Below are positions 7,695-16,142 of a stretch of 64,000 nt of DNA, piece by piece; position 1 is the first letter of the stretch, and each line of letters opens with the position of its first letter. The position numbers and the translations under genes are program-made. Source of the DNA: Candidatus Ferrigenium bremense (GTDB taxonomy: Bacteria > Pseudomonadota > Gammaproteobacteria > Burkholderiales > Gallionellaceae); assembly GCA_019449635.1 (NCBI GenBank), contig JAGRPI010000018.1:1-64000 (forward strand), given 5' to 3'. A model generated the notes under the pieces. That model was not told where the DNA came from, ran no database searches, and was given only the letters and a program-made list of their open reading frames with translations.

Positions 7695-8350
7695 GGAATA
7701 AACCAGAAGTAATCGCCGGTGTAGCCCACCTCCTTGAAGAAGGCCTTCCATTCATCCACGTGCATGATCGTTCGTGCAGTCAGGTTCCACGCCATCATGC
7801 GCTGTTTTTCTTCGTCGGTATGATAGGCATCGACGGTGATGTATGCCCCCTTGCGCTTCACGCGCTCAATCTCTTTTAATGCTTGCGCCAGCTCATCGCG
7901 TTCCAAGTTATGTATTGTGTTAATCGAAATCACCACATCAAAGGACTGGTCCGGGAAAGGCAACTTTGTTGCGTTGGCAACCTGCACATGGGGCTTCATA
8001 TCCTCAACTGCATTGTCGATGGCGTATTGAGAGACATCAATGCCTTTCACTGCAATACCCGGAATAAGCTGAGTGAAATCGTACATCATAAATCCCTTGG
8101 CGCACCCAACATCGAGTACCGAGCTATTCGGCGTAAGCCCCCAATGCGCCTGGAAAGTGGGGATTACCGGTTGCCAAAATCTGGGGAAATAGTTGAACCC
8201 ACCATAACCGTGGCGCCGGTCGCCATCAAAAAATTCCTTACCAAATTGCCGTGCAATACGACGGTCTTCCTCTGTCTTGGATTGCCCGCGTTCATCTACA
8301 TTACGCTTTGTCTTAGGGTAATTTACGAGTAAATCAATTTCTTGCCCCAT
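7691..8350 (-). CDS. Class I SAM-dependent methyltransferase
   Basis: 219 residues. Motif I is SSVLDVGCAKGFMMYDF, the acidic end of the second strand is KGIDVSQYAID, and motif IV is FDVVISINTIHNLERDE. An unusual N-terminal part (residues 1-70) contains RRHGYGGFNYFPRFWQPVIPTF, which probably forms part of an acceptor-binding cap. SAM-dependent O- or C-methylation of a sugar or a sugar nucleotide is likely, but the target is not readable. The gene follows the dehydratase-like SDR after 15 nt and overlaps E1 alpha by 4 nt, so it is firmly inside this operon. Confidence 0.8.
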   Translation of the reverse strand: MGQEIDLLVNYPKTKRNVDERGQSKTEEDRRIARQFGKEFFDGDRRHGYGGFNYFPRFWQPVIPTFQAHWGLTPNSSVLDVGCAKGFMMYDFTQLIPGIAVKGIDVSQYAIDNAVEDMKPHVQVANATKLPFPDQSFDVVISINTIHNLERDELAQALKEIERVKRKGAYITVDAYHTDEEKQRMMAWNLTARTIMHVDEWKAFFKEVGYTGDYFWFIP

Positions 8351-8365
8351 TGCTGATGCTCCTTT

Positions 8366-9364
8366 TCAAGGTTTATGTATGTAATCAAATGGCTGCTTTT
8401 TCAATTCGTTCAAGTTTGACTCTACCCAGGCAATGCAGTCATCAAGACCAGCATCCAGAGAAATCTGGTCCTGCCAACCGAGTGTCTCGCGAAGTTTTGT
8501 GCTATCGAGCGAATACGTCGCATCTTTTCCAAGCCGCTCGCCGACCACTTCCACATGCGCGTTGAAGTCCACTCCCATCTTGTGACAAATGCGCTCCACC
8601 AATTCACGCACCGTGACAATTTCATTGGTTGAAATATGGTAGGTTTCTCCGAGCGCGCCATCGGTCGCAATTTTCCATGTTGCGCTAGAAACATCCTGCA
8701 TGTGAATGAATGACCGCTGGGAATGGCCGCCGCCGTGAAGCTGCAGCTTACGGCCCAGCTTGATGAACAAAATGGTGCGCGGAATGATCCGGTAAAGCTG
8801 CTGCCCCGGTCCATAGACATTCGCCGCCCTTGTGAACACTACCGGGAAACGATAAGCCTCAAAAAAAGTGCGCAGGCTCATATCGCTTGCGGCTCTTGAA
8901 ACCGCGTAGGGCGTGCTTGGATTAAACGGCGCTGCTTCTTTGATAAAACCTGTGGTGCTGCCATAGACTTCCGGCGTGGTGACATGCACATATTTCTTGA
9001 GGAAATCCCTGTGCCTCAGCTGCTCGTGAAACCTGACGGTCGATACGGCGTTGGTCATGAACCAATGGTCCGGATTCTTCCAGCTTTCGGCGACCATGCT
9101 CTGCGCGGCGAAATTGACCACATAGCCCGGACGCTCCGTATCAATGATTTTCATCAAACGGTCAAGGTCGTAATTCAGATCGCACTGGAAGAACCTGAAT
9201 TGCTCCGCATTGGGCTGCCAGCGGTAGGGAAGAAAGCACTGGTGGGATTCGGGTGAACGGCTGGTACCAACCACATCCTGACCTTGGGACAATAGATAGG
9301 CGATGAAACTTGCACCAGAAAATGAATTACTGCCGATGATAAAAAATTTCTCTTGCGACATCAT
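8366..9364 (-). CDS. NDP-sugar epimerase/dehydratase-like SDR with altered active site
   Basis: 332 residues of the extended SDR family, closest in pattern to dTDP-glucose/GDP-mannose 4,6-dehydratases. The Rossmann turn is GSNSFSGASF. Two catalytic places look unusual. The T-D-E (or T-S-E) dehydratase triad reads T-P-E in VTTPEVYGS. The YxxxK pair reads Y-A-V-S-R, with the lysine replaced by arginine (codon AGA seen directly). The C-terminal substrate part has RTILFIKLGRKLQLHGGG and RSFIHMQD. A loss of 4,6-dehydratase chemistry, or a shift to another reaction, is possible. Shine-Dalgarno AGGAAG lies 6 nt before the first of two ATGs. It sits between the SIS gene and a methyltransferase in the E1-containing operon. 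Confidence 0.75.
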   Translation of the reverse strand: MMSQEKFFIIGSNSFSGASFIAYLLSQGQDVVGTSRSPESHQCFLPYRWQPNAEQFRFFQCDLNYDLDRLMKIIDTERPGYVVNFAAQSMVAESWKNPDHWFMTNAVSTVRFHEQLRHRDFLKKYVHVTTPEVYGSTTGFIKEAAPFNPSTPYAVSRAASDMSLRTFFEAYRFPVVFTRAANVYGPGQQLYRIIPRTILFIKLGRKLQLHGGGHSQRSFIHMQDVSSATWKIATDGALGETYHISTNEIVTVRELVERICHKMGVDFNAHVEVVGERLGKDATYSLDSTKLRETLGWQDQISLDAGLDDCIAWVESNLNELKKQPFDYIHKP

Positions 9365-9373
9365 TAATTCTTC

Positions 9374-9958
9374 CTAAGTCGGTTGATTCTTGTTAAGCCA
9401 CTGCACGATCATATGACCCAGGATGAGCTGCATATCTTCGCTGATCTGCATGTCATCTATCTCAAAGTGAATGGCAACATCGGCAACTTCTTTTGCCTTG
9501 CCCCCTGAATAGCCCAAGATGGCATAGCTTTTGACTCCGCAGGCACGCGCTTGCTCGAGCGCATGAATGATATTCGGTGAATTGCCGCTGCCAGAGAACA
9601 CGATCAACACATCTCCCGCACGCCCTTGAACGGCCAGCTGGGCGGAATAAATGTGTTCATAGCCGACATCATTTGCAAGGCAGGTCATTACAGAAGCATT
9701 GGCAGAGAGCGCGTTCACACGCAACCCTGACCCAAGCTTTTTTGAAACACCGTAGAGGAAATCATTGGCCAAATGCAGAGCATTGCCTGCGCTGCCTCCA
9801 TTGCCGCAGATAAAAACCTGCCGGCCATCTTTCCAGCAAGACCTCAACTCTTTAGCGAGGTCCTCAACCAGTTCCCAATCGCAACCGTTCAAGACACCAC
9901 CTAGCCTCTCGGCATAGCTGGCAAAATGTACCCGAGGCAATCCGGAAGAGGCACTCAT
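9374..9958 (-). CDS. SIS-domain protein, GmhA/DiaA-like
   Basis: 194 residues from the ATG that overlaps the epimerase stop as ATGA. It is a single sugar-isomerase (SIS) domain: VFICGNGGSAGNALHLANDF binds the phosphosugar, followed by VMTCLANDVGYEHIYS and VLIVFSGSGNSPNIIHAL. The pattern matches sedoheptulose-7-phosphate isomerase GmhA. By eye-alignment to E. coli GmhA the two catalytic residues differ: Glu65 aligns with Asp in HLANDF, and His180 aligns with Gln in SEDMQLILGH. So it may bind a phosphosugar without performing the heptose isomerisation, or use another substrate. No heptose kinase, phosphatase or guanylyltransferase is seen in the window. The role is left open. Confidence 0.75.
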   Translation of the reverse strand: MSASSGLPRVHFASYAERLGGVLNGCDWELVEDLAKELRSCWKDGRQVFICGNGGSAGNALHLANDFLYGVSKKLGSGLRVNALSANASVMTCLANDVGYEHIYSAQLAVQGRAGDVLIVFSGSGNSPNIIHALEQARACGVKSYAILGYSGGKAKEVADVAIHFEIDDMQISEDMQLILGHMIVQWLNKNQPT

Positions 9959-10893
9959 GATGCACTCTTTTGTTGCATCCACTTCAGGTTATACCAACGC
10001 TCTTCGTCCTTGAGTTCGCCACTGCGATATTTTGCGATGATTTCCTGGATCGCATCCTCGACAGTTTTCTTTGGCTGGAAACCCGTTGCCAGAAGCTTGT
10101 CCGAGTTTACGCGGTAAGAACGCGGGTCATTCGATGCGGTAACGACAAGCTCGGCAGGCACATGCCTTACAACCCGCTGTGCAATCTCCATAATGGAAAT
10201 GTTCTCAAAGCCCGCGTTGTAAATGCCAGTGACATCGGGACGATCCAGCAGGAACATATACAGGTCCGTGATGTCATCAATGTGGATATTGGGGCGTGTT
10301 TGATTGCCGCCAAAGATTGTAATTTTCCCCTTGGTAAGCGCTTGCATCGTGAGCATGTTCACCGACACGTCCAGCCTCATACGGGGTGAAAAGCCGCAGA
10401 CGGTTGCAGGGCGTACGATTTGCACTATCATGTCGTTGGCATAACTCAACAACACGCGCTCGCCAACCATCTTGGTCTTGTTGTATTCCGAAATCGGCTT
10501 CAAAACCAGGTCTTCGGTTACTTGCGGCTCATCCTTGACACCATAAACACTTCCAGATGATGCGTAAATGAACCGCTTGACCCCTACGCGCGCCGCTTTA
10601 TCGGCTAACTGCATTGTTGCAAGGGCGCTAACCTCCCATGTCAACTGGGGATCCAAATCGCCACATGGGTCATTGGCCACCGATGAAAGATGGATAATCG
10701 CATCTACACCCGTTAGATCGATAGCATCAATATCCCTTACGTCACCCTGAATGACCGTCAGGTTAGGATGTGGTTTCAAAAAATTACCGAACCACATGAT
10801 ATCAAGGCCAATCACTTCATGACCCTGATTCAATAATTTCGGTACCAGTACCGATCCCTTATAGCCACATGCGCCTGTTACTAACAGTTTCAT
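9955..10893 (-). CDS. NAD-dependent epimerase/dehydratase (extended SDR)
   Basis: 312 residues. Rossmann motif GACGYKGSVLVP (7-18) with an acidic VIGLDIMWFGN; YASSGSVYG supplies the catalytic serine region; YNKTK is the YxxxK pair; a C-terminal segment has GGNQTRPNIHIDDITDLY. The general fold is that of UDP-glucose 4-epimerase/UDP-hexose dehydratases. The exact reaction cannot be told. It is the first gene of the run epimerase-SIS-dehydratase-methyltransferase-E1 alpha-E1 beta, with 4-nt or short gaps throughout. Upstream is a 297-nt gap, so this operon probably has its own promoter there. Confidence 0.8.
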   Translation of the reverse strand: MKLLVTGACGYKGSVLVPKLLNQGHEVIGLDIMWFGNFLKPHPNLTVIQGDVRDIDAIDLTGVDAIIHLSSVANDPCGDLDPQLTWEVSALATMQLADKAARVGVKRFIYASSGSVYGVKDEPQVTEDLVLKPISEYNKTKMVGERVLLSYANDMIVQIVRPATVCGFSPRMRLDVSVNMLTMQALTKGKITIFGGNQTRPNIHIDDITDLYMFLLDRPDVTGIYNAGFENISIMEIAQRVVRHVPAELVVTASNDPRSYRVNSDKLLATGFQPKKTVEDAIQEIIAKYRSGELKDEERWYNLKWMQQKSAS

Positions 10894-11104
10894 CTATTCC
10901 CCCTGAGTTGGTAACTAACTCTAATTAACACTTTTCTCCAAATTTTTCAGGTCTCCGCGACAGTCATAGCTGTTAACGATCTATACCCCCCAGCAGAACT
11001 TGCTCATGCGTCGCAGTGTTGAATGGCAAGCGCAAGTAATTATTATTCGGATATCGTGTGAGCAATCGACGAGCCGCATTGATTCTCTTGCACCTCAAGC
11101 GAGA

Positions 11105-11120
11105 CCATGTTTAAACATGG
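11105..11120. repeat. Perfect 16-bp palindrome
   Basis: CCATGTTTAAACATGG is its own reverse complement over all 16 bases, with no loop. It lies in the gap upstream of the operon that starts at 10893. The form suits a binding site for a dimeric repressor or activator. It does not match parS. Confidence 0.45.
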
Positions 11121-11153
11121 GTGCGATTATACCCAGTGAATCTGTCCGTTCAT

Positions 11154-11171
11154 ATATGCCGGATGGCATAT
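11154..11171. repeat. Hairpin (7-bp stem, 4-nt loop) after an epimerase gene
   Basis: ATATGCC, loop GGAT, GGCATAT. It lies 20-37 nt past the stop of the minus-strand epimerase gene. It could weakly terminate transcription, but no T-run follows it on the minus strand. Confidence 0.35.
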
Positions 11172-11190
11172 TGACTTATCGTGGGTTATT

Positions 11191-12096
11191 TTATTCTGGA
11201 ATCGGCAAATCCATTTTGCCGGGTCGGAACGGCCTTGGTGCATAGCCGAGGTCGCGCATCGCATCCGTATGATCAAAAACCAGGTCGGTATTCATTCTTT
11301 CCGCCATTGCCGCCGACCAGCTGCGGAATCTTGGCCATATGCGCATGCACGCGATGGCCAAACGGAAAATAAAGAGCGGAACAATGATGAACCGTTCAGG
11401 TTTATCCATCGCCCTGAATACCCTTGCAATCATCTCGCGGTAGGTCAGCCTCTCCGCACCGGAAAGATCATAGGCATGATGGCCCGCTGGTGTGCTTTGT
11501 AATGCCGCAATGCAGGCGGCCGCCACGTCTTCGACATGCACCGGCTGGCGCAATCCTTGCGCCGCGCTAAACAACGGAAAGAATCCGAAACGTGCAATGA
11601 ACCGCGCGATCTCGCAGATATTGCGGTCTCGGCCCAAGCCGTAAATCAGGGTCGGGCGAAGGATCACCCATTCGATCCTATTCGCTTCGGCCCATGCGAT
11701 AAAACGCTGCTCACCATTGCGCAGCTTGTCTGCCGTGCTTTGTTCGGCCAGGTCGGAGGAAGTTTTTTTGGTGAAGACACTGGTGGAACTGAGTGCCACG
11801 ACACGCCTGGCCCGGTGCGCAATCAGCATCGGAAAGTAATCCGGCAATACCCAGATCGGAGCCAGGCTGACCCAGTGGGTTATCTCCCCATTGCCAGCCA
11901 AGAAGGTCGCATGATCGCAATCGCTTTTTTCGAACTGCCGAAAAACAACGCGGGCGTCTTCCTCAACGGGCTGACCGGCAATCCGGGCTTGTCTTGAAAG
12001 GGCTTCCACATGCCAGCCTGCATCCGCCAACCGCGGCAACAAGCTTTTCCCCACCATGCTGGTTGCGCCCAGCACTCCCACGGTTGGTTTAACCAC
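11191..12096 (-). CDS. NAD-dependent epimerase/dehydratase family protein
   Basis: 301 residues. The Rossmann turn GATSMVGKSLLPRL (10-23) is clear, as are the strand VVALSSTSVFTK and WVILRPTLIYGLGRD. The usual YxxxK is not evident; the aligned place reads LRNGEQRFIAWAE, so catalysis may be altered. This resembles the atypical SDRs that often sit next to the epimerase plus GT2 genes in betaproteobacterial EPS clusters. A hydrophobic stretch near the end (IIVPLFIFRLAIACM) may touch the membrane. It starts at GTG and overlaps the end of the fusion gene by 8 nt. The substrate is unknown. Confidence 0.7.
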   Translation of the reverse strand: MVKPTVGVLGATSMVGKSLLPRLADAGWHVEALSRQARIAGQPVEEDARVVFRQFEKSDCDHATFLAGNGEITHWVSLAPIWVLPDYFPMLIAHRARRVVALSSTSVFTKKTSSDLAEQSTADKLRNGEQRFIAWAEANRIEWVILRPTLIYGLGRDRNICEIARFIARFGFFPLFSAAQGLRQPVHVEDVAAACIAALQSTPAGHHAYDLSGAERLTYREMIARVFRAMDKPERFIIVPLFIFRLAIACMRIWPRFRSWSAAMAERMNTDLVFDHTDAMRDLGYAPRPFRPGKMDLPIPE

Positions 12097-13978
12097 GGCG
12101 CAGCCCCAGCTTGCGCAGCGAGCGATCCATCAGGTGGTAGATTGTGATGGCAATAAAGCGTATCCATACGCCCGCTATCACCAGGCCCATCAGCACGCCG
12201 GGATATTGATGCCGGAAAAACTTGCGGTAAAAGCGGATCATGCCCTTGTGTTTGTTCCACTCGACGAAAACCGGCCTGGCTCTGCTGCAATGTCCCTTGT
12301 GATGGATCATGCGCGCTTCCGGCACGAAGAGAATCTTCCAGCCTTCTTGGCGAAATCTCATGCACCAGTCCAGATCCTCGCAGTGCATGAAGTAACCTTC
12401 ATCCAGCAGTCCGATCTCTTCCAGCGCATCGTGCCTGACCAGCATGCATGCGCCGGATATGGCTTCCACCTCGATGGGACGGTCGGGCAATGGCTGCTTG
12501 TGCAGCACAAAATCGGAAAACAGCCTGGGATAGCGATTGCTTAGCTTGCTGAATCCGAATGCCCTGACGAAAGAGCGCCACGGTGTCGGGACGGCGCGCC
12601 GCCCGCCAACTTGCTCGGTGCCATCCGGATTGGTGAGCAATCCACCGGCCATGCTCACATCAGGCGCGCTATTCACCGCCTGAACCAGGATCGAGATCGC
12701 ATCGGGCTCAAGGATGCAATCGGGATTGAGGAAAAGCACATGGTTGCCATCCGCGGCTTGTGCGCCCAGATTGCAGGCCACCGCGAAACCTAGATTGCGT
12801 TCATTACAGATTATCCGTACCGCCGGGAAATTTCTTCGCAATGCAGCAATGCTGTTGTCGGTAGAGGCATTGTCCACCACGATGATTTGCCCGACCTGCC
12901 GCTGCGCGGACGCAATGCACTCCAGCAATATCTCTCCGGCGTTGTAATTCACGATCACCACGGAGACATTGCAATCCGCAGGGTCATTTGCCGGCCGCTT
13001 ATTCAGGTAAGGAATGCCGGAGGAACGGTGCTGCGCCCTGTACCAGCGTGCCGTTTCCCGCAGCCCCTCCTGCAGGGTAAACCTCGGCTTCCAGCCCAGT
13101 TCCTTGCGAATGAGATCGTCATCCACGCGCAGCGAACCCACTATGCGCTCGACCGATTCGAGCTTGCCCGACATCCTCCCCAAACCGCGCAACAACCCTA
13201 CCGGCAGGGGTAATAGCTTGGCGGGCCGTTCCAGGCTTATGGCCATCTGCCGCACCAGGTCTGGAATTGAAATGTCTTCGCCATCGCGCACCAGATAGGT
13301 CTTTCCGGCAGCGGCAGGATGGCTCGCGCAAAGGATCAGGGCACCCACCAAATTGCCCAGGTAGATCAGGCTGCGTTTGTTGCGCACGCTCGCAAACGGC
13401 AGGGGGATACCCTTGTCCACCGCCTTCAGCAGCCTGATGAAATTCCCCTTCACGCCGGGGCCGTATACCAGAGGCGGGCGCACGATCACGACCTCCAGGC
13501 CGGATTCCTGCGCGACACGCTGCAACACCTGTTCGGCGCGCCATTTCGAGGTGGCATAGGCATCCTGCGGGTTGGGGTCGTCGGATTCGGTGAAGGGCTG
13601 CATTTCGCTGGTCCGCTCCCCGTTCACCTTGATCGAGCTGACATAGACGAGCCGCTTCACCCCGGCAGCGGCCGCCTGATAGGCCAGATTGGCCGTGCCT
13701 TGCATATTGACCTTGAGGAATTCCGCCAGCGGATCGGCGGCCACATCTTTCATCACATGCACCCGTGCGGCGAGGTGGATCACCACATCCACATCACGCA
13801 GCGCATCCGACCAATTGATTTCGCCGTCGATGGCGCCGACCACCGCCACTTCTATACGAGATGGCAATTGACAAGGCGAGCGCACGGCTGCTCTGACCTG
13901 CCATCCTTGGTGAAGCATTTCTTCACACAGAGGCTGGCCGATAAAGCCGCCAGCTCCGGTAACCAGCACTCGGCTCAA
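12089..13978 (-). CDS. Fusion protein: NAD-dependent sugar epimerase + GT2 glycosyltransferase
   Basis: 629 residues in one frame. Residues 1 to about 320 form an extended SDR: GAGGFIG at 8-14, YVSSIKVNG (112-120), YATSK at 141-145, and RPPLVYGPGVKGNF. After a short linker a GT2 domain begins at about 337: VSVVIVNYNAGE, VVDNASTD (367-374), LNPDC (417-421) as the metal-binding DxD-like site, and HCEDLDW (532-538) as the probable catalytic acid. The GT2 half looks like rhamnosyltransferase-type (WbbL-like) enzymes and ends with a hydrophobic helix (594-615). The fusion suggests that a sugar nucleotide is epimerised or reduced and then transferred by the same polypeptide. The first codon is TTG overlapping the preceding stop (TTGA); a GTG three codons later is an alternative. 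Confidence 0.85.
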   Translation of the reverse strand: MSRVLVTGAGGFIGQPLCEEMLHQGWQVRAAVRSPCQLPSRIEVAVVGAIDGEINWSDALRDVDVVIHLAARVHVMKDVAADPLAEFLKVNMQGTANLAYQAAAAGVKRLVYVSSIKVNGERTSEMQPFTESDDPNPQDAYATSKWRAEQVLQRVAQESGLEVVIVRPPLVYGPGVKGNFIRLLKAVDKGIPLPFASVRNKRSLIYLGNLVGALILCASHPAAAGKTYLVRDGEDISIPDLVRQMAISLERPAKLLPLPVGLLRGLGRMSGKLESVERIVGSLRVDDDLIRKELGWKPRFTLQEGLRETARWYRAQHRSSGIPYLNKRPANDPADCNVSVVIVNYNAGEILLECIASAQRQVGQIIVVDNASTDNSIAALRRNFPAVRIICNERNLGFAVACNLGAQAADGNHVLFLNPDCILEPDAISILVQAVNSAPDVSMAGGLLTNPDGTEQVGGRRAVPTPWRSFVRAFGFSKLSNRYPRLFSDFVLHKQPLPDRPIEVEAISGACMLVRHDALEEIGLLDEGYFMHCEDLDWCMRFRQEGWKILFVPEARMIHHKGHCSRARPVFVEWNKHKGMIRFYRKFFRHQYPGVLMGLVIAGVWIRFIAITIYHLMDRSLRKLGLRRG

Positions 13979-15099
13979 GATAATACCTCGCGGTAAAGTG
14001 CCAGAACTTGAGCAACGATTCTTTCCTGAGAAAATTCACCCAACACACGCTCGCGCCCGCGCTGCCCCATCTGTTGCCGCAACCCCGTGTCGGAAAGTAA
14101 TTTTGCCAATGCCTCCGCCAAGGCTGTTGCATTACGCGCCTCTACCAGAAGGCCATTGTCTCCATCACGGACGATTTCCCTGCAGCCTGGCACGTTGGTT
14201 GTCACAATGGGGCGCCCGCAGGATGCCGCCTCCAGCAAAGCCTTTGGCAGACCCTCACGGTACGACGGCAAACAGACAATATGAGATTGCGCAAAGACCT
14301 GGGGCATATCTTCGTGCCTGCCCCACCATTCCACTGCACCTTCTTTATGCCAGGTTGTTAGCTGCTGCACCGATACGCTCGCGGGATTCTGTGCATCGGG
14401 ATCACCCACCAGGGCAAATCTTGCATTCACCCCACGTTTTTTGAGCTGAGCTGCCGCTTCGACAAATTCTCCCACGCCTTTATCCCAAAGCATACGTGCT
14501 GGCAGCACCACCAAGGGGATGCTGCCAGGCTCTGGCGAGGGTGCGTATAGCTGCGTATCCACGCCAGCACCACGGACCAGATGAATGCGCCGGGCGGCAA
14601 CTCCGAGGTCGGCGATTATCGCCTGGTCGTCTTTATTTTCTACAATGACCGATGTCCTGCGCAACAGTACACCAAGCACTTTTTGAACTACGATCCGCAG
14701 TATTTTTGCACGCAAATTATTGGAAACGAACAGCCACCCCATTCCGGCCACCCAATTTACCGTGTGCGGAACCCGCATCAAATGCGCGATCAGCGATCCA
14801 TACAGTATGGGCTTCATAGCGACGTGATGAACAATATCCGGTTGCTCTTTGCGGTAAATTTGCATGAGCCGCAAAAGAGCTTCGAACTCACGAAAAATAT
14901 TTGATCCGCGTCGTGAAATCTCGAACGGGATCACCCTTATGCCACGCTGCAGGATTTTCTCAAGGTGCTTACCGGTCCGTGTGACCACAACCACATCGAA
15001 GCCAGTTTTCTTAGCGCCTTCTACCAGAGGCAACCAGTGTGAACAGACGAACCAATCCTCGGTGACAAAAAATAGCATTTTGGTGCGGCTAGTATTCAT
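13975..15099 (-). CDS. Glycosyltransferase family 4
   Basis: 374 residues from the ATG inside the last codons of galE; a longer frame runs further into galE and is unlikely. Two Rossmann halves of a GT-B fold are visible: N-terminal KMLFFVTEDWFVCSHWLPL and DIVHHVAMKPILYG, then C-terminal PLVVLPARMLWDKGVGEFVEA, FALVGDPDAQNPASV and the donor site SYREGLPKALLEAASCGRP, which contains the E-x7-E pattern of GT4. It is close in pattern to PglA-like / WbpY-like N-acetylhexosaminyl or galactosyl transferases acting on undecaprenyl-linked sugars at the inner membrane face. Donor and linkage are unknown. AGAGG lies only 2 nt before the ATG, so translation may rely on coupling to galE. Confidence 0.85.
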   Translation of the reverse strand: MNTSRTKMLFFVTEDWFVCSHWLPLVEGAKKTGFDVVVVTRTGKHLEKILQRGIRVIPFEISRRGSNIFREFEALLRLMQIYRKEQPDIVHHVAMKPILYGSLIAHLMRVPHTVNWVAGMGWLFVSNNLRAKILRIVVQKVLGVLLRRTSVIVENKDDQAIIADLGVAARRIHLVRGAGVDTQLYAPSPEPGSIPLVVLPARMLWDKGVGEFVEAAAQLKKRGVNARFALVGDPDAQNPASVSVQQLTTWHKEGAVEWWGRHEDMPQVFAQSHIVCLPSYREGLPKALLEAASCGRPIVTTNVPGCREIVRDGDNGLLVEARNATALAEALAKLLSDTGLRQQMGQRGRERVLGEFSQERIVAQVLALYREVLS

Positions 15100-16102
15100 A
15101 ACCTCTAGGATTTTTTGACTGCCAATTCCACGCATCCCTGCACATTTCCGCAATACCGCGCTGCGCTTTCCAGCCTAATTCACGTTCAGCACGCGACGGG
15201 TCGGCATAACACTGGGCAATGTCGCCCGGCCTGCGGTCCACGATGCGATAAGGCACGCGCTGCCCGCTGGCCGCTTCGAAGGCACGCACAACCTCCAGTA
15301 CGCTTTCCCCCACGCCGGTTCCCAAATTAAAGGTATGCACACCCTTGTGCCGCTGCAGCCAATCAAGCGCCGCAATATGCCCGCAGGCAAGATCTACCAC
15401 ATGGATGTAATCACGAACGCCCGTTCCGTCCGGAGTGGCGTAGTCGCCACCAAAAATATGCAGCTCGGTGCGCCGCCCAACCGCAACCTGGCTTATGTAT
15501 GGCATCAGGTTATTTGGGGTGCCTGAGGGGTCCTCTCCAATTAATCCACTTTCGTGCGCCCCCACAGGATTGAAATAGCGCAGCAAAGCGATATGCCATG
15601 CATCATTTGCACGTATCAAGTCGCGCAAAATCTCTTCGACCATTATTTTGGAACGCCCATATGGATTCGTAGCCGAAAGGGGGAAGTCTTCACGAATGGG
15701 TACGCTGTCCGGATTTCCGTAAACCGTGGCAGAGGAACTGAACACGAGCGAGCGCACTTCAGTCTTTTGCATGGCGCAGAATAGCGCCAGGCTTCCCGCC
15801 ACATTATTGGTGTAGTATTGCAATGGTTGAGCTACGGATTCTCCCACTGCCTTTAATCCTGCAAAGTGAATCACGGATTCGATGCCATTCATCGAGAGAA
15901 TATCCGCCACCTGATCGCTGTTGCAAACATCGCCCCTGTAAAGAATCGGGCGACGCCCGCAAATACGTTCGATGCGATCAAAAACGACTGGCTTGCTATT
16001 TGAAAAATTGTCGAGGACGACCACGTCATGGCCCGCCACCAGCAATTCCAGGCAAGTATGTGAGCCGATATAGCCCGCCCCACCTGTCACCAATATTTTC
16101 AT
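15089..16102 (-). CDS. galE: UDP-glucose 4-epimerase
   Basis: 337 residues, the standard length (E. coli GalE is 338). GGAGYIGSHTCLELL is the NAD-binding motif; VIHFAGLKAVGESV, FSSSATVYGNP and NPYGRSK (YxxxK) are typical GalE active-site segments; the C-terminal part has FGGDYATPDGTGVRDYIHV, a GalE hallmark. It interconverts UDP-glucose and UDP-galactose (perhaps also the N-acetyl forms) and so supplies galactose donors to the glycosyltransferases in this cluster. It is separated from the GT2 gene upstream by 40 nt and overlaps the GT4 gene by 11 nt. Confidence 0.95.
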   Translation of the reverse strand: MKILVTGGAGYIGSHTCLELLVAGHDVVVLDNFSNSKPVVFDRIERICGRRPILYRGDVCNSDQVADILSMNGIESVIHFAGLKAVGESVAQPLQYYTNNVAGSLALFCAMQKTEVRSLVFSSSATVYGNPDSVPIREDFPLSATNPYGRSKIMVEEILRDLIRANDAWHIALLRYFNPVGAHESGLIGEDPSGTPNNLMPYISQVAVGRRTELHIFGGDYATPDGTGVRDYIHVVDLACGHIAALDWLQRHKGVHTFNLGTGVGESVLEVVRAFEAASGQRVPYRIVDRRPGDIAQCYADPSRAERELGWKAQRGIAEMCRDAWNWQSKNPRGYEY

Positions 16103-16142
16103 ACTCCCTCCGCACCCTTATTGGCGCAAGATACAGACATAC

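Larger units (their letters stand above)
10894..11190. other. Intergenic region between two polysaccharide operons
   Basis: About 300 nt with no convincing gene. It contains two clear inverted repeats (annotated separately) and is visibly more AT-rich than the flanking genes. It should carry the end of the transcript arriving from the right and the promoter of the operon that starts at 10893, but I could not identify a good -35/-10 pair. Confidence 0.5.

Noticed and set aside
11105-11120. A third parS site.
   Set aside because: CCATGTTTAAACATGG lacks the CACGTG core.
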